Shown here piece by piece: positions 48,267 to 55,727 of a stretch of DNA of 55,727 nucleotides (the stretch's first letter is position 1; each line of letters starts with the position of its first letter). The position numbers and the translations under genes are program-made. Source of the stretch: Collinsella aerofaciens (GTDB lineage Bacteria > Actinomycetota > Coriobacteriia > Coriobacteriales > Coriobacteriaceae); assembly GCF_015557435.1 (NCBI RefSeq), contig NZ_JADNOH010000050.1:1-55727 (forward strand), read 5' to 3'. The notes beneath the pieces were generated by a model that saw only the letters and a list, made by a program, of their open reading frames with translations, was not told the origin of the DNA and searched no databases.

Positions 48267-50197
48267 TCGACGAGGAGAACAAGTCCGCGACTATGACCGA
48301 GGCACCGGCCGCCGCCACAGCTGCGCCGGCCCACGCCGCTCCGGCGGACTCCACACCCGTGGAGCCCGAGGACACCGTGTTCTCCCTGCCTCTTTCGCAT
48401 GTAACGCATGATATTTCGGATCTCGCCGATAACGAGGACGAAGAGGATGCCGTAGCGGCGCCCATCGGCGCACATGCTGCGGAACAGCCCACAGCGCCCG
48501 AAGCAACCCCGGCGCCGGCTCACTTTGCAGAGCCCGTCGCCGCGGCAATCAACGAGAGCGCTGCGGTGTTTGCGGCACCCGAGCCCGCCGCGCCGGCGTT
48601 TCCCATAGCCCCGGCATCCGAGGTTGCGCCCGCGTCTGCGCCGGCGCCCGAGGCAGGGCCATCCCCCGAGGACGGCCCTGCACCCAAGATCCCGCAGCCT
48701 GCGCCCGCAAGCGAGTCCGATACCGTGGCCGAGCCCGCCGCCCAGTCGCAAAGCACGCCCGCGCCGTCGCACTTTGCGACGCCCGAGCCTATAGACGTCA
48801 GCCCGCAAGACGACGAGTCGACCGCCCGCGCGTCCGAGGAGCCCGGCTCCCCGGACACCGGCGATTCCGAATCAAGCGCCGAGACCGACACCGTCTCTCC
48901 CGGTGACACAGCCGAGATCGACGTTGCCGCCGTTGAGGCCAAGCTCAAAGACCCCGGCTCGACCATGAGCTTTGAGCCCCTGACCGAGGAGCGCATCGAG
49001 ACCGACTCGACCTATGATGCCGGCACCACCACGCAACTCATGTGGGGCGCCCGCTCCGACGTTGGCTGTGTGCGCCCGCACAATGAGGATTCCTACCTGG
49101 TGCAGTCGCCGCTCTTTTGCGTATGCGACGGCATGGGCGGTCACGCCGCCGGCGAGGTAGCCTCTTCCATCGCCGTCGAGACTATTGCCAAGACGGCCCC
49201 GCAGTCCGCCGACGCAGCACGCCTGGCCGCAGCCGTCGAGGCAGCCAACGCCGCCGTAATCGAGGCGGCCCTGAACGGCCTGGGCAAGCCCGGCATGGGT
49301 TGCACGGCCACCTGCGCCTATATCGAAAACGACACGCTCGCCATCGCCCACGTGGGCGACTCGCGCGCCTACCTGCTCCACGAGGGCACGCTGATTCGTG
49401 TGACCCGCGACCACTCCTATGTGGAAGAGCTCGTGGATGCCGGCGAAATTACGGCCGACGAGGCCCGCGTCCACCCCAACCGCTCGGTCATCACCCGCGC
49501 GCTCGGTTCGGACCCCGCCATGTACGCCGACCACTTTACTCTGCATATCGAGGAAGGCGACCGCCTGATCCTGTGCTCGGACGGCCTTTCGAGCATGATT
49601 CCCGATAGCGATATCGAGAACATTGCCACACAGTCCTCGACCGCGCAGATCTGCGTCGACAACCTGGTGGATGCTGCGCTTGCCGCCGGCGGTCACGACA
49701 ACGTGACCGTAGTGGTCGTCGACCTGGTCGACGACGGCGTTATGCGCGAGGCGCAACGCGTGCGTCGCCGCAATGTCATCATCGCTGCCGTCCTGGCCCT
49801 TGTCTTTGTGCTGGCAGCCGGCATCTGGGCCTACACGGGCATCACCGGCTCGTACTACCTGGGGACCTACCAGGGCAATGTCGCAGTTTGGCGCGGCGTG
49901 CCCGGCAAGCCGCTCGGCCTTAAGCTCCACTGGCTCGAGAGCGAAACGAGCATCAAGCTGTCCGACCTGCCCGAAGACACGCAGAACCGCCTTAAGGCGG
50001 GCATTCCGCAAACGAGTGTCGACGATGCGCAGGACACCATTTCCAAATACCGTCATCAGATTGACGAGGAGCAGACCCGCCAGGTGATTGACGCGCAAAC
50101 GATTCGCGACAACACCGACCAGGGATCGACCTCCGAGTCAGATTCCGAGAAAACCGCCGAACAGTCCGCCGAGGCCGAAGCCTCCGACAAGAACTAG
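48263..50197 (+). CDS. PP2C-family Ser/Thr phosphatase with long N-terminal extension
   Basis: A 644-residue protein corresponding to PstP. The PP2C catalytic domain is at about residues 255-490 (CVRPHNEDSYL, CDGMGGHAAGE, AHVGDSRAYLL, GHDNVTVVVVD), then a membrane helix (VIIAAVLALVFVLAAGIWAY) and an about 110-residue extracytoplasmic part with an acidic tail. It differs from the usual PstP in about 250 N-terminal residues rich in Ala, Pro, Glu and Ser, probably disordered. It removes phosphate from the kinases and their substrates. A downstream start nearer the domain is possible, but the ATGA overlap supports the long form. Confidence 0.88.
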   Translation: MIDEENKSATMTEAPAAATAAPAHAAPADSTPVEPEDTVFSLPLSHVTHDISDLADNEDEEDAVAAPIGAHAAEQPTAPEATPAPAHFAEPVAAAINESAAVFAAPEPAAPAFPIAPASEVAPASAPAPEAGPSPEDGPAPKIPQPAPASESDTVAEPAAQSQSTPAPSHFATPEPIDVSPQDDESTARASEEPGSPDTGDSESSAETDTVSPGDTAEIDVAAVEAKLKDPGSTMSFEPLTEERIETDSTYDAGTTTQLMWGARSDVGCVRPHNEDSYLVQSPLFCVCDGMGGHAAGEVASSIAVETIAKTAPQSADAARLAAAVEAANAAVIEAALNGLGKPGMGCTATCAYIENDTLAIAHVGDSRAYLLHEGTLIRVTRDHSYVEELVDAGEITADEARVHPNRSVITRALGSDPAMYADHFTLHIEEGDRLILCSDGLSSMIPDSDIENIATQSSTAQICVDNLVDAALAAGGHDNVTVVVVDLVDDGVMREAQRVRRRNVIIAAVLALVFVLAAGIWAYTGITGSYYLGTYQGNVAVWRGVPGKPLGLKLHWLESETSIKLSDLPEDTQNRLKAGIPQTSVDDAQDTISKYRHQIDEEQTRQVIDAQTIRDNTDQGSTSESDSEKTAEQSAEAEASDKN

Positions 50198-50213
50198 AAA
50201 GGGAGTGCCGCTT

Positions 50214-53084
50214 ATGAGTCGCCGCAACACCGAAATGCTCTTACTCATCGCCTCGGCGTTCCCCGTCATCCTGCTGTATGCGATGTACGTGCTCACCGCG
50301 GGCGCCGCTATCTCATTTGAGACGCTCGCCGTGCCGATCGGACTCTTTGCCGCCTTCGCTGCGGCGCACATCGCCGTGCGCATCTTGGCGCCCGGTGCCG
50401 ACCCGGCAATTCTGCCCATCGTCTTTGTTCTGTCGGGCATCGGCATCACGTTTGTGACGCGCCTGGCGCCCGACCTCGCCATCTCACAGCTCGTCATCCT
50501 GTTTATCTCGGTGGCGTTGATGGTGGGAACGCTCGCGTTGGTCAAAAACCTCGACGTGGTCATGCGCTACAAATACACCTTTGGCATCATCGGCATCATC
50601 TTGCTGATGCTGCCGATCTTTATCGGCACCACGATCTCGGGCTCCAAGCTGTGGATTCGCATCGCCGGCTTTACCATCCAGCCCGGCGAGTTCGCCAAGG
50701 TCTTTATCGTGCTGTTCCTGGCCGGCTACCTGGCCGAGAACCGCGAGCTGCTCTCTATTTCCAACCGAAAGATCCTGGGCTTTAAAGTTCCGCGCCTGCG
50801 CCTGCTGCTTCCGCTCTTTGCGGTGTGGGGCGTATGCCTGCTCGTCGTCGTCTTCGAGCGCGATTTGGGCTCGGCCGTGCTGTTCTATACCATCTTCTTG
50901 CTGATGCTCTACGTTGCCACGGGACGCTTCTCGTACGTCATCATCGGCCTCGCGCTTTTGGCCGTGGGAGCCGTGGGCGCCTACAAGTTCCTGTCGCACG
51001 TTCAGGTGCGTTTCCAGGTTTGGGTCGATCCGTTCAAGGACGCCCAGGGACAGGGATACCAGATCGTCCAGTCGCTCTTCTCGCTCGCCGATGGCGGTCT
51101 GGTCGGCGTTGGTATCGGCAACGGCATGGCCAACAACATCCCCGTCGTCGAGTCCGACTTTATCTTCTCGGCCATCGGCGAGGAAATGGGCCTTTTGGGC
51201 GGCGGTGCCGTACTCATCCTGTTTATGCTCTTTGCCGTTCGCGGCCTGACCACGGCCGCCCGCGCCAAGTCCGACCTTGCCGCCTTTAGCGCGACCGGCC
51301 TTACGGCCGCCATCAGCTTCCAGGCTTTCTTGATCGTTGGCGGCGTTACCCGCCTGATCCCGCTGACCGGCGTTACCCTGCCCTTTATGAGCCAGGGCGG
51401 CTCCTCGCTGCTGGCGAGCTTTATCATCGTTGCGCTGCTGCTGCGCGCCGGTGACGAGGCAACCGGACGCGAGGCCGAACTCACCGGCACCGGCACCATG
51501 GCAGCCATCACCGACGACCAGGTCGCATCCGCCGCGGCCCCGACCGGCACGCGTTTTGCCGCCTCGTCCTCGTATGGTCGCGGCAACCACTCCGCCGGCT
51601 CGCGCATGCGCCGTCGCCTGCTCGACACGCCCGAATCCGGCGTGCTCGGCCGCGTGGCACTCGCCAACCGCCTGACCCGCGCGGTACTCGCCTTTACGGC
51701 GCTGTTCGCCATTCTTATCGGCAACCTCACCTATGTCCAGGTCATCAAGGCCAAGGACTACCAGGACATGCCGACCAACAACCACACCATCGCCCGCTCC
51801 AAGTACATCCAGCGCGGCTCCATCATCACATCTGATGGCGTGACGCTTGCCGAGTCGCTGCAGCAGGAGGACGGTACCTACGCCCGCTCCTACCCCAACG
51901 GCAACATGGCCGCGCACGTGGTGGGCTACGTAAGCCAGCAGTACGGCACCGCCGGCATCGAGGCCGTCATGAACGACACGCTCACCGGCTCCAAGGATTA
52001 CTCCAGCTGGAACAACGCCATCGCGTCGCTCGCAGGCCAGACCCAGCCGGGCAACACCGCCAAGCTCACCATCGACTCGCGCATCCAGACGGCTGCCGAG
52101 CAGGCGCTCAAGGGCTTTAAGGGTGCCGTGGTGGTCTTGGATCCGCGCACCGGCGCGGTCCTCGCATGCGCCAGCTCGCCCACCTACGACAACACCAACA
52201 TCGACGCGCTGCTGCAGACGGGCGGCGGCGAGGACGGCTCCATGTACGACCGCGCCATGGACGCGCTGTACACCCCGGGTTCCACCTTTAAGGTCGTCAC
52301 GCTTTCCGCCGCGCTCGAGACCGGCACCGCCAGCCTTACGAGCACCTACCAGGCGCCCGGCTCCATGGACATCGGCAACGCGCCGGTCACCAACTACGCC
52401 AACGAGAGCTATGGCACCATCAGCCTCCAGCAGGCGTTTGCCGTTTCCTCCAACGTCGTCTTTGGCCAGGTGGCCAACGAAGTGGGCGCAAACACGCTCG
52501 TGCAGTTTGCCAACGCCTTTGGCTACGGCCAGAAGCTCGGCCAGGACCTGACCTCCGCGGCCTCCATCATGGCCGACCCGTCGCTCATGACCGAGTGGGA
52601 GACCGCCTGGGCCGGCGCCGGCCAGCCTGTCGGCATGGACCACACGCCCGGCCCGCAGACCACCGTCATGCAAAACGCCGTGATTGCCGCCGCCATCGCT
52701 AACAGCGGCGTGGTCATGGACCCGTACTTTGTAGCCCAGGTACTCGCCCCGGACGGAACCGTGGTCAAGACCACGCAGTCCCGCTCGCTGGGTCAGGCCG
52801 TCAGCTCCGCCACGGCCGACCAGGTCAAGCAGGCCATGCTTGCCGTCGTCCAGTCCGGCACCGGCACCGATGCCCAAATCCCCGGCGTCAAGGTCGCCGG
52901 CAAGACCGGCTCGGCCGAGACCGGCGGCACCAACGTCAACTCGATGTTCGTTGGCTTTGCACCTTACGATTCACCCACGGTCGCCATCTCGGTGGCCTTG
53001 GAGGATTACGACAAGCATGACGTCGAGGCCGCCAAGATCGCCGGCATCGTCCTGACCGCGGCGCTTGCCGCACAGGGAGCGTGA
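50214..53084 (+). CDS. RodA/FtsW glycosyltransferase fused to a penicillin-binding transpeptidase
   Basis: A 956-residue fusion. Residues 1 to about 400 are a SEDS polymerase with about ten helices (AGFTIQPGEFAKVFIVLFLA, FERDLGSAVLF, PLTGVTLPFMSQGGSSLLAS). After a linker and one more helix (about 495-515) comes a class B PBP of the actinobacterial PbpA type. It has S690-x-x-K693 in PGSTFK, S745-S746-N747 and K897-T-G. Other actinobacteria encode rodA and pbpA as neighbouring separate genes. No stop or RBS separates them here. It would polymerise and cross-link peptidoglycan in one chain. AAAGGGAG precedes the ATG at 50214. Confidence 0.93.
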   Translation: MSRRNTEMLLLIASAFPVILLYAMYVLTAGAAISFETLAVPIGLFAAFAAAHIAVRILAPGADPAILPIVFVLSGIGITFVTRLAPDLAISQLVILFISVALMVGTLALVKNLDVVMRYKYTFGIIGIILLMLPIFIGTTISGSKLWIRIAGFTIQPGEFAKVFIVLFLAGYLAENRELLSISNRKILGFKVPRLRLLLPLFAVWGVCLLVVVFERDLGSAVLFYTIFLLMLYVATGRFSYVIIGLALLAVGAVGAYKFLSHVQVRFQVWVDPFKDAQGQGYQIVQSLFSLADGGLVGVGIGNGMANNIPVVESDFIFSAIGEEMGLLGGGAVLILFMLFAVRGLTTAARAKSDLAAFSATGLTAAISFQAFLIVGGVTRLIPLTGVTLPFMSQGGSSLLASFIIVALLLRAGDEATGREAELTGTGTMAAITDDQVASAAAPTGTRFAASSSYGRGNHSAGSRMRRRLLDTPESGVLGRVALANRLTRAVLAFTALFAILIGNLTYVQVIKAKDYQDMPTNNHTIARSKYIQRGSIITSDGVTLAESLQQEDGTYARSYPNGNMAAHVVGYVSQQYGTAGIEAVMNDTLTGSKDYSSWNNAIASLAGQTQPGNTAKLTIDSRIQTAAEQALKGFKGAVVVLDPRTGAVLACASSPTYDNTNIDALLQTGGGEDGSMYDRAMDALYTPGSTFKVVTLSAALETGTASLTSTYQAPGSMDIGNAPVTNYANESYGTISLQQAFAVSSNVVFGQVANEVGANTLVQFANAFGYGQKLGQDLTSAASIMADPSLMTEWETAWAGAGQPVGMDHTPGPQTTVMQNAVIAAAIANSGVVMDPYFVAQVLAPDGTVVKTTQSRSLGQAVSSATADQVKQAMLAVVQSGTGTDAQIPGVKVAGKTGSAETGGTNVNSMFVGFAPYDSPTVAISVALEDYDKHDVEAAKIAGIVLTAALAAQGA

Positions 53085-53216
53085 TGCCCATGACCGAATC
53101 GGACACCCGAGGCACGCCGCGGCCGAAGAGTTAGCGGCAACGCGCCACACGGCCCCAGCGGCCACATCGAAGGTACTACACACATCGTTGAGCGAATAGT
53201 TATGTTAGGAGCAGGA

Positions 53217-55178
53217 ATGGAACAGAGGGTCCTCGGGGGAAGATACCTCCTCAAGGATAAGGTGGGAACAGGCGGCATGGCGACCGTCTACCGTGCGCAG
53301 GACCAGGTCCTCGACCGCACGGTAGCCGTCAAGATCATGCTGCCACAGTATGCCGGCGACGCAACCTTCGCCGCACGCTTTAAGCAGGAGGCCCAGGCAG
53401 CAGCCGGTCTCTCCTCCCCCTATATCGTGGGCGTCTACGATTGGGGCAAGGACGGCGACACCTATTACATCGTCATGGAGTACCTGCGCGGCACCGACCT
53501 CAAGAGCGGCATCAAGAGCCATGGAGCCCTCGACCCCAAAAAGGTCGCGCAGATCGGCTCGCAGATCAGCTCTGCGCTTTCGGTCGCACACAAGCACGAG
53601 ATCATCCACCGCGACATCAAGCCGCAAAACATCATGGTGCTGCCCGACGGCAATATCAAGGTCATGGACTTTGGCATCGCACGCGCCAAGAACAGCCACC
53701 TCACGCAGGACAACAACGTGCTGGGCACCGCTCACTACGTAAGCCCCGAGCAGACACGCGGTCAGGACCTGGGCCCCACCTCGGATATCTACTCGCTGGG
53801 CGTCGTTATGTACGAGTGCGCCACCGGCCGCGTGCCCTTTGACGGCGATGATGCGATCTCGGTCGCGCTCAAGCAGGTCAACGAGCTGCCCATCCCGCCG
53901 AGCCAGATCAACTCCGGCGTCGACGCCGATCTTGAGCGCATCATCCTCAAGTGCATGGAAAAGGACCCGGCGAATCGCTTCCAGACGGCCGACGAGCTGC
54001 GTCAGGTGCTCAACAGCTACCTGTCCGGGCGCGCCGTCAACATTTCCGAGCCCACGCGCATCATCGGTGCCCCCGGCGAGCTCGGCGCCACCAAGACCCG
54101 CGAGCTTTCCGACCAGACGCGCGCCATGGTTCGTCCCGTCTCGGGCGTGAGCGGCCAGAACACCACCCGTAGCGCTGTTTCGGGCTCCACGGGTTCCTAC
54201 GAGGTCGAGAAGCCCAAGTCCAAACAGAACAAGATCATCGCCGCCGTGGTCGCTGCTGTTGCCGTCATCGGCATTGTGGTGGCCTTTGCCACGGGGCTCT
54301 TTGGAGGCGAGCAGGTCACGGTGCCCGACGTACTGGGCAAGGACCAGCAGACTGCCGTGGAGCTGATCAAGGAGGCCGGCCTCGAGGTTGGCACCGTCGA
54401 TCAGAGCTACAACGACGACGTCGACGAGGGCAAGGTCGCCGAGCAGACGCCCAACGGTAACACCAAGAAGGCCAAGGGCACAAAGGTGAGCTTGGTGATC
54501 TCCAAGGGCCCCAAGCCTTCCGAGAAGGTTGAGGTTCCGCGGCTCGTCGGTCTGACCAAGGACCAGGCAGAGGCGGCGCTGGCGAGCGTTGGCCTGAAGG
54601 GCAACGCTTCCGAGGAGGCCAACGAGGCCGATGAGGGCCAGGTCTTTGAGCAGGGCACCGAAGCCGGCAAGGAAGTCGAGAAGGGCACGACCATCTCGTA
54701 CAAGGTCTCGAGCGGCCCGGACACCACGTCCGTCCCCGACCTGACCGATATGACCGAGTCCCAGGCGCGCAACGCCCTCGATATGGCGGGCTTTGGCGTC
54801 GATGTGAGTTATCAGGAGAACGACTCGGTTACCGAGGGTACCGTGATCAGCTGGAACCCCAGCGGCAAGCAAAAGCCCGGCGCCACGATCACCGTCGTCA
54901 TTGCCAAGAAGTCCGGCAAGGCCACCGTCCCGAGCAACCTGTACGGCAAGAGCATCTCCGCCGCCGTCACCGCGCTCAACAACGCCGGCTTCTACAACAT
55001 TGGCTTCTGCGACCAGAACGGCAACCCCGTGAGCGGCAACGAGAGCGCTACCGTAACGGGTGTCTCCCCCACCGGCAAGCAGTCTACCGACAGCACGATC
55101 ACGTTGACGGTCGCACTTTCTGGCTCGGGTTCGGGCTCTGGCTCGGGCACGGGTGACGATTCCGGTACGACCAACTAG
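53217..55178 (+). CDS. pknB: PASTA-domain Ser/Thr kinase (PknB type)
   Basis: A 653-residue transmembrane kinase. Kinase domain residues 8-270: glycine loop VGTGGMATVY, VAVKIM, IIHRDIKPQNIMV, VMDFGIA. It is followed by a juxtamembrane region, one helix (IIAAVVAAVAVIGIVVAFA) and four PASTA repeats beginning VTVPDV, VEVPRL, TSVPDL and ATVPSN, ending in a Gly/Ser tail. PASTA domains bind muropeptides or lipid II. TTAGGAG precedes the ATG at 53217; an ATG five codons earlier is less well placed. It closes the operon. Confidence 0.94.
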   Translation: MEQRVLGGRYLLKDKVGTGGMATVYRAQDQVLDRTVAVKIMLPQYAGDATFAARFKQEAQAAAGLSSPYIVGVYDWGKDGDTYYIVMEYLRGTDLKSGIKSHGALDPKKVAQIGSQISSALSVAHKHEIIHRDIKPQNIMVLPDGNIKVMDFGIARAKNSHLTQDNNVLGTAHYVSPEQTRGQDLGPTSDIYSLGVVMYECATGRVPFDGDDAISVALKQVNELPIPPSQINSGVDADLERIILKCMEKDPANRFQTADELRQVLNSYLSGRAVNISEPTRIIGAPGELGATKTRELSDQTRAMVRPVSGVSGQNTTRSAVSGSTGSYEVEKPKSKQNKIIAAVVAAVAVIGIVVAFATGLFGGEQVTVPDVLGKDQQTAVELIKEAGLEVGTVDQSYNDDVDEGKVAEQTPNGNTKKAKGTKVSLVISKGPKPSEKVEVPRLVGLTKDQAEAALASVGLKGNASEEANEADEGQVFEQGTEAGKEVEKGTTISYKVSSGPDTTSVPDLTDMTESQARNALDMAGFGVDVSYQENDSVTEGTVISWNPSGKQKPGATITVVIAKKSGKATVPSNLYGKSISAAVTALNNAGFYNIGFCDQNGNPVSGNESATVTGVSPTGKQSTDSTITLTVALSGSGSGSGSGTGDDSGTTN

Positions 55179-55230
55179 TCGCCACCCCACCGCTCATCAC
55201 GGCTCTCGCCGCAAACATATTCGCTCACAG

Positions 55231-55270
55231 GCGCCCGCTTGCTCCCCCAGCAAGCGGGCGCTTCGTTTTT
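55231..55270 (+). terminator. Operon terminator after the PASTA kinase
   Basis: GCGCCCGCTTGC and GCAAGCGGGCGC form a perfect 12-base stem followed by TTCGTTTTT, 52 bases past the kinase stop. Confidence 0.9.
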
Positions 55271-55282
55271 GACATGGCATGA

Positions 55283-55351
55283 ACCAGAAGAGCCCGGCAC
55301 CGTGGTGGTACCGGGCTCGACAAATCTCAGGTGCCCCCGGGCGGATTCGAA
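55283..55351 (-). repeat. Partial duplicate of the tRNA-Arg 3' end and its terminator
   Basis: A 69-base direct repeat of 55411-55479. It holds the last about 24 bases of the tRNA gene and the following hairpin (GAGCCCGGTACC/GGTGCCGGGCTC) with few changes. The spacer between copies (55352-55410) also contains, in inverted orientation near 55379-55403, a fragment of the same tRNA's T arm. Confidence 0.75.
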
Positions 55352-55417
55352 AACTCCCCCCGCGGGGAAATGAGTGACGCGGGTGTCGACGGTCCGAATC
55401 CGGTCCTTAGACCAGAA

Positions 55418-55446
55418 GAGCCCGGCACCATTGCGGTACCGGGCTC
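55418..55446 (-). terminator. Terminator of tRNA-Arg
   Basis: A 12-base stem GAGCCCGGTACC/GGTGCCGGGCTC lies 10 bases past the tRNA 3' end, followed by TTCTGG. The T-run is weak. Confidence 0.6.
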
Positions 55447-55456
55447 GATAAATCTC

Positions 55457-55532
55457 TGGTGCCCCCGGGCGGATTCGAACCGTCGACACCCGCTTTAGGA
55501 GAGCGGTGCTCTATCCCCTGAGCTACGGAGGC
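55457..55532 (-). tRNA. tRNA-Arg (anticodon CCU)
   Basis: A cloverleaf of 76 bases with an encoded CCA end. The acceptor stem is GCCTCCG/CGGGGGC with one G-U pair. The D arm is GCTC/GAGC. The anticodon stem CCGCT/AGCGG encloses the loop CTCCTAA, giving anticodon CCU (reads AGG). The T loop is TTCGAAT; the T stem has one A-C mismatch. A -10-like TACACT lies upstream. Confidence 0.93.
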
Positions 55533-55590
55533 ATGTTGTACTAGTGTAGCAGATTTGCGCCGCTGCCATGCAGCGCATAGCCACTCTTCG

Positions 55591-55726
55591 AAGTTGCGGT
55601 GGAATAGCCTTCGGGAAAGCGCGTCCCACTATCCAGGCGAATTCTGGGACCGACTTTCCCAATGGAGTCTCTCAGGGGTAGCGCGCAGAGATGTGGTGTA
55701 AGAGGCGGGGCATGCCCCGCCTCTTC
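55591..55726. repeat. Dispersed hairpin repeats and terminal palindrome
   Basis: AAGTTGCGGTGGAATAG (55591-55607) is the reverse complement of sequence at 5723-5740. GGGAAAGCGCGTCCCA (55613-55628) and TGGGACCGACTTTCCC (55645-55660) form an imperfect hairpin of the same type as those near 13400. AGAGGCGGGGCATGCCCCGCCTCT at about 55702-55725 is a perfect palindrome, probably a terminator for a gene beyond the window. Confidence 0.55.
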
Positions 55727-55727
55727 T

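Noticed and set aside
50484-52877. 797-codon minus-strand frame opposite the RodA-PBP fusion
   Set aside because: Codon-bias shadow with Gly/Asp/His-rich nonsense sequence.
53083-53133. 16-codon frame overlapping the RodA-PBP stop (TGATG)
   Set aside because: Too short, and no composition or family evidence; probably chance.
53205-55190. 661-codon minus-strand frame opposite pknB
   Set aside because: Shadow of the kinase gene; no family features.

Overview
The window is chromosomal DNA from a high-GC Gram-positive anaerobe, most likely a gut member of the Coriobacteriia close to Collinsella. This rests on established associations and is an inference. Support comes from a single-chain pyruvate:ferredoxin oxidoreductase (nifJ), a carbamate kinase, an actinobacterial fhaA-fhaB-phosphatase-rodA/pbp-pknB cell-wall operon, LytS/LytTR two-component pairs, cellobiose-type PTS genes and strongly GC-biased codons.

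Layout. (1) 0.2-9 kb, minus strand: a small phosphodiesterase; a glycosyltransferase translationally coupled to a LytS-type kinase and LytTR regulator; a UMF1-type MFS transporter; a zinc phospholipase-C-like protein; a second LytS/LytTR pair. (2) 9-12 kb: an amidohydrolase and an APC permease. A membrane-tethered C39-like protein follows on the plus strand. (3) 13.3-19.3 kb: a repeat-rich spacer, then a cellobiose/lactose-type PTS operon (EIIA, EIIB, EIIC, 6-phospho-beta-glucosidase) with its PRD regulator. Both the glucosidase and the regulator carry single-base frameshifts. (4) 19.5-20.9 kb: an IS110-family element inserted in an intergenic palindrome. Its 5' non-coding end folds like a bridge RNA, and all four guide segments can be matched by eye to the target flanks and element ends. 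(5) 21-28 kb: carbamate kinase, a DUF4143 ATPase behind tandem repeats, a hairpin array, and nifJ. (6) 28.4-35.7 kb: an AT-richer island bounded by direct copies of the 3' part of an FHA gene. It holds a radical SAM/SPASM maturase, two homologous Cys/Asp-rich peptides that both start MKHIHP, a 35-residue membrane peptide, an ABC exporter and a decayed methyltransferase. This is the best candidate for an undescribed system: a ribosomally made, post-translationally modified peptide (RiPP) locus. (7) 35-39 kb: a coupled operon of membrane protein, Ser/Thr kinase and FHA protein. (8) 39-44 kb: dnaX, ybaB and recR, with a DUF2442/DUF4160 pair and a small membrane protein between dnaX and ybaB. (9) 44-55 kb, plus strand: a YcxB-like membrane protein, then kinase, FhaA, FhaB, PP2C phosphatase, a fused RodA-penicillin-binding protein and a PASTA kinase. 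The window ends with tRNA-Arg(CCU) and tRNA fragments.

How they work together. The 45-55 kb operon links phosphorylation signalling to elongation-type peptidoglycan synthesis: the PASTA kinase would sense muropeptides, PP2C would reverse phosphorylation, FHA proteins would read it, and the RodA-PBP fusion would polymerise and cross-link. The 35-39 kb operon looks like a second, accessory kinase-FHA circuit. In the island, the maturase would install radical-made cross-links on the Cys of the two precursors and the ABC protein would export them. That is inference from gene content. Many intergenic regions hold hairpin-forming dispersed repeats, one of which is the target of the IS110 element.
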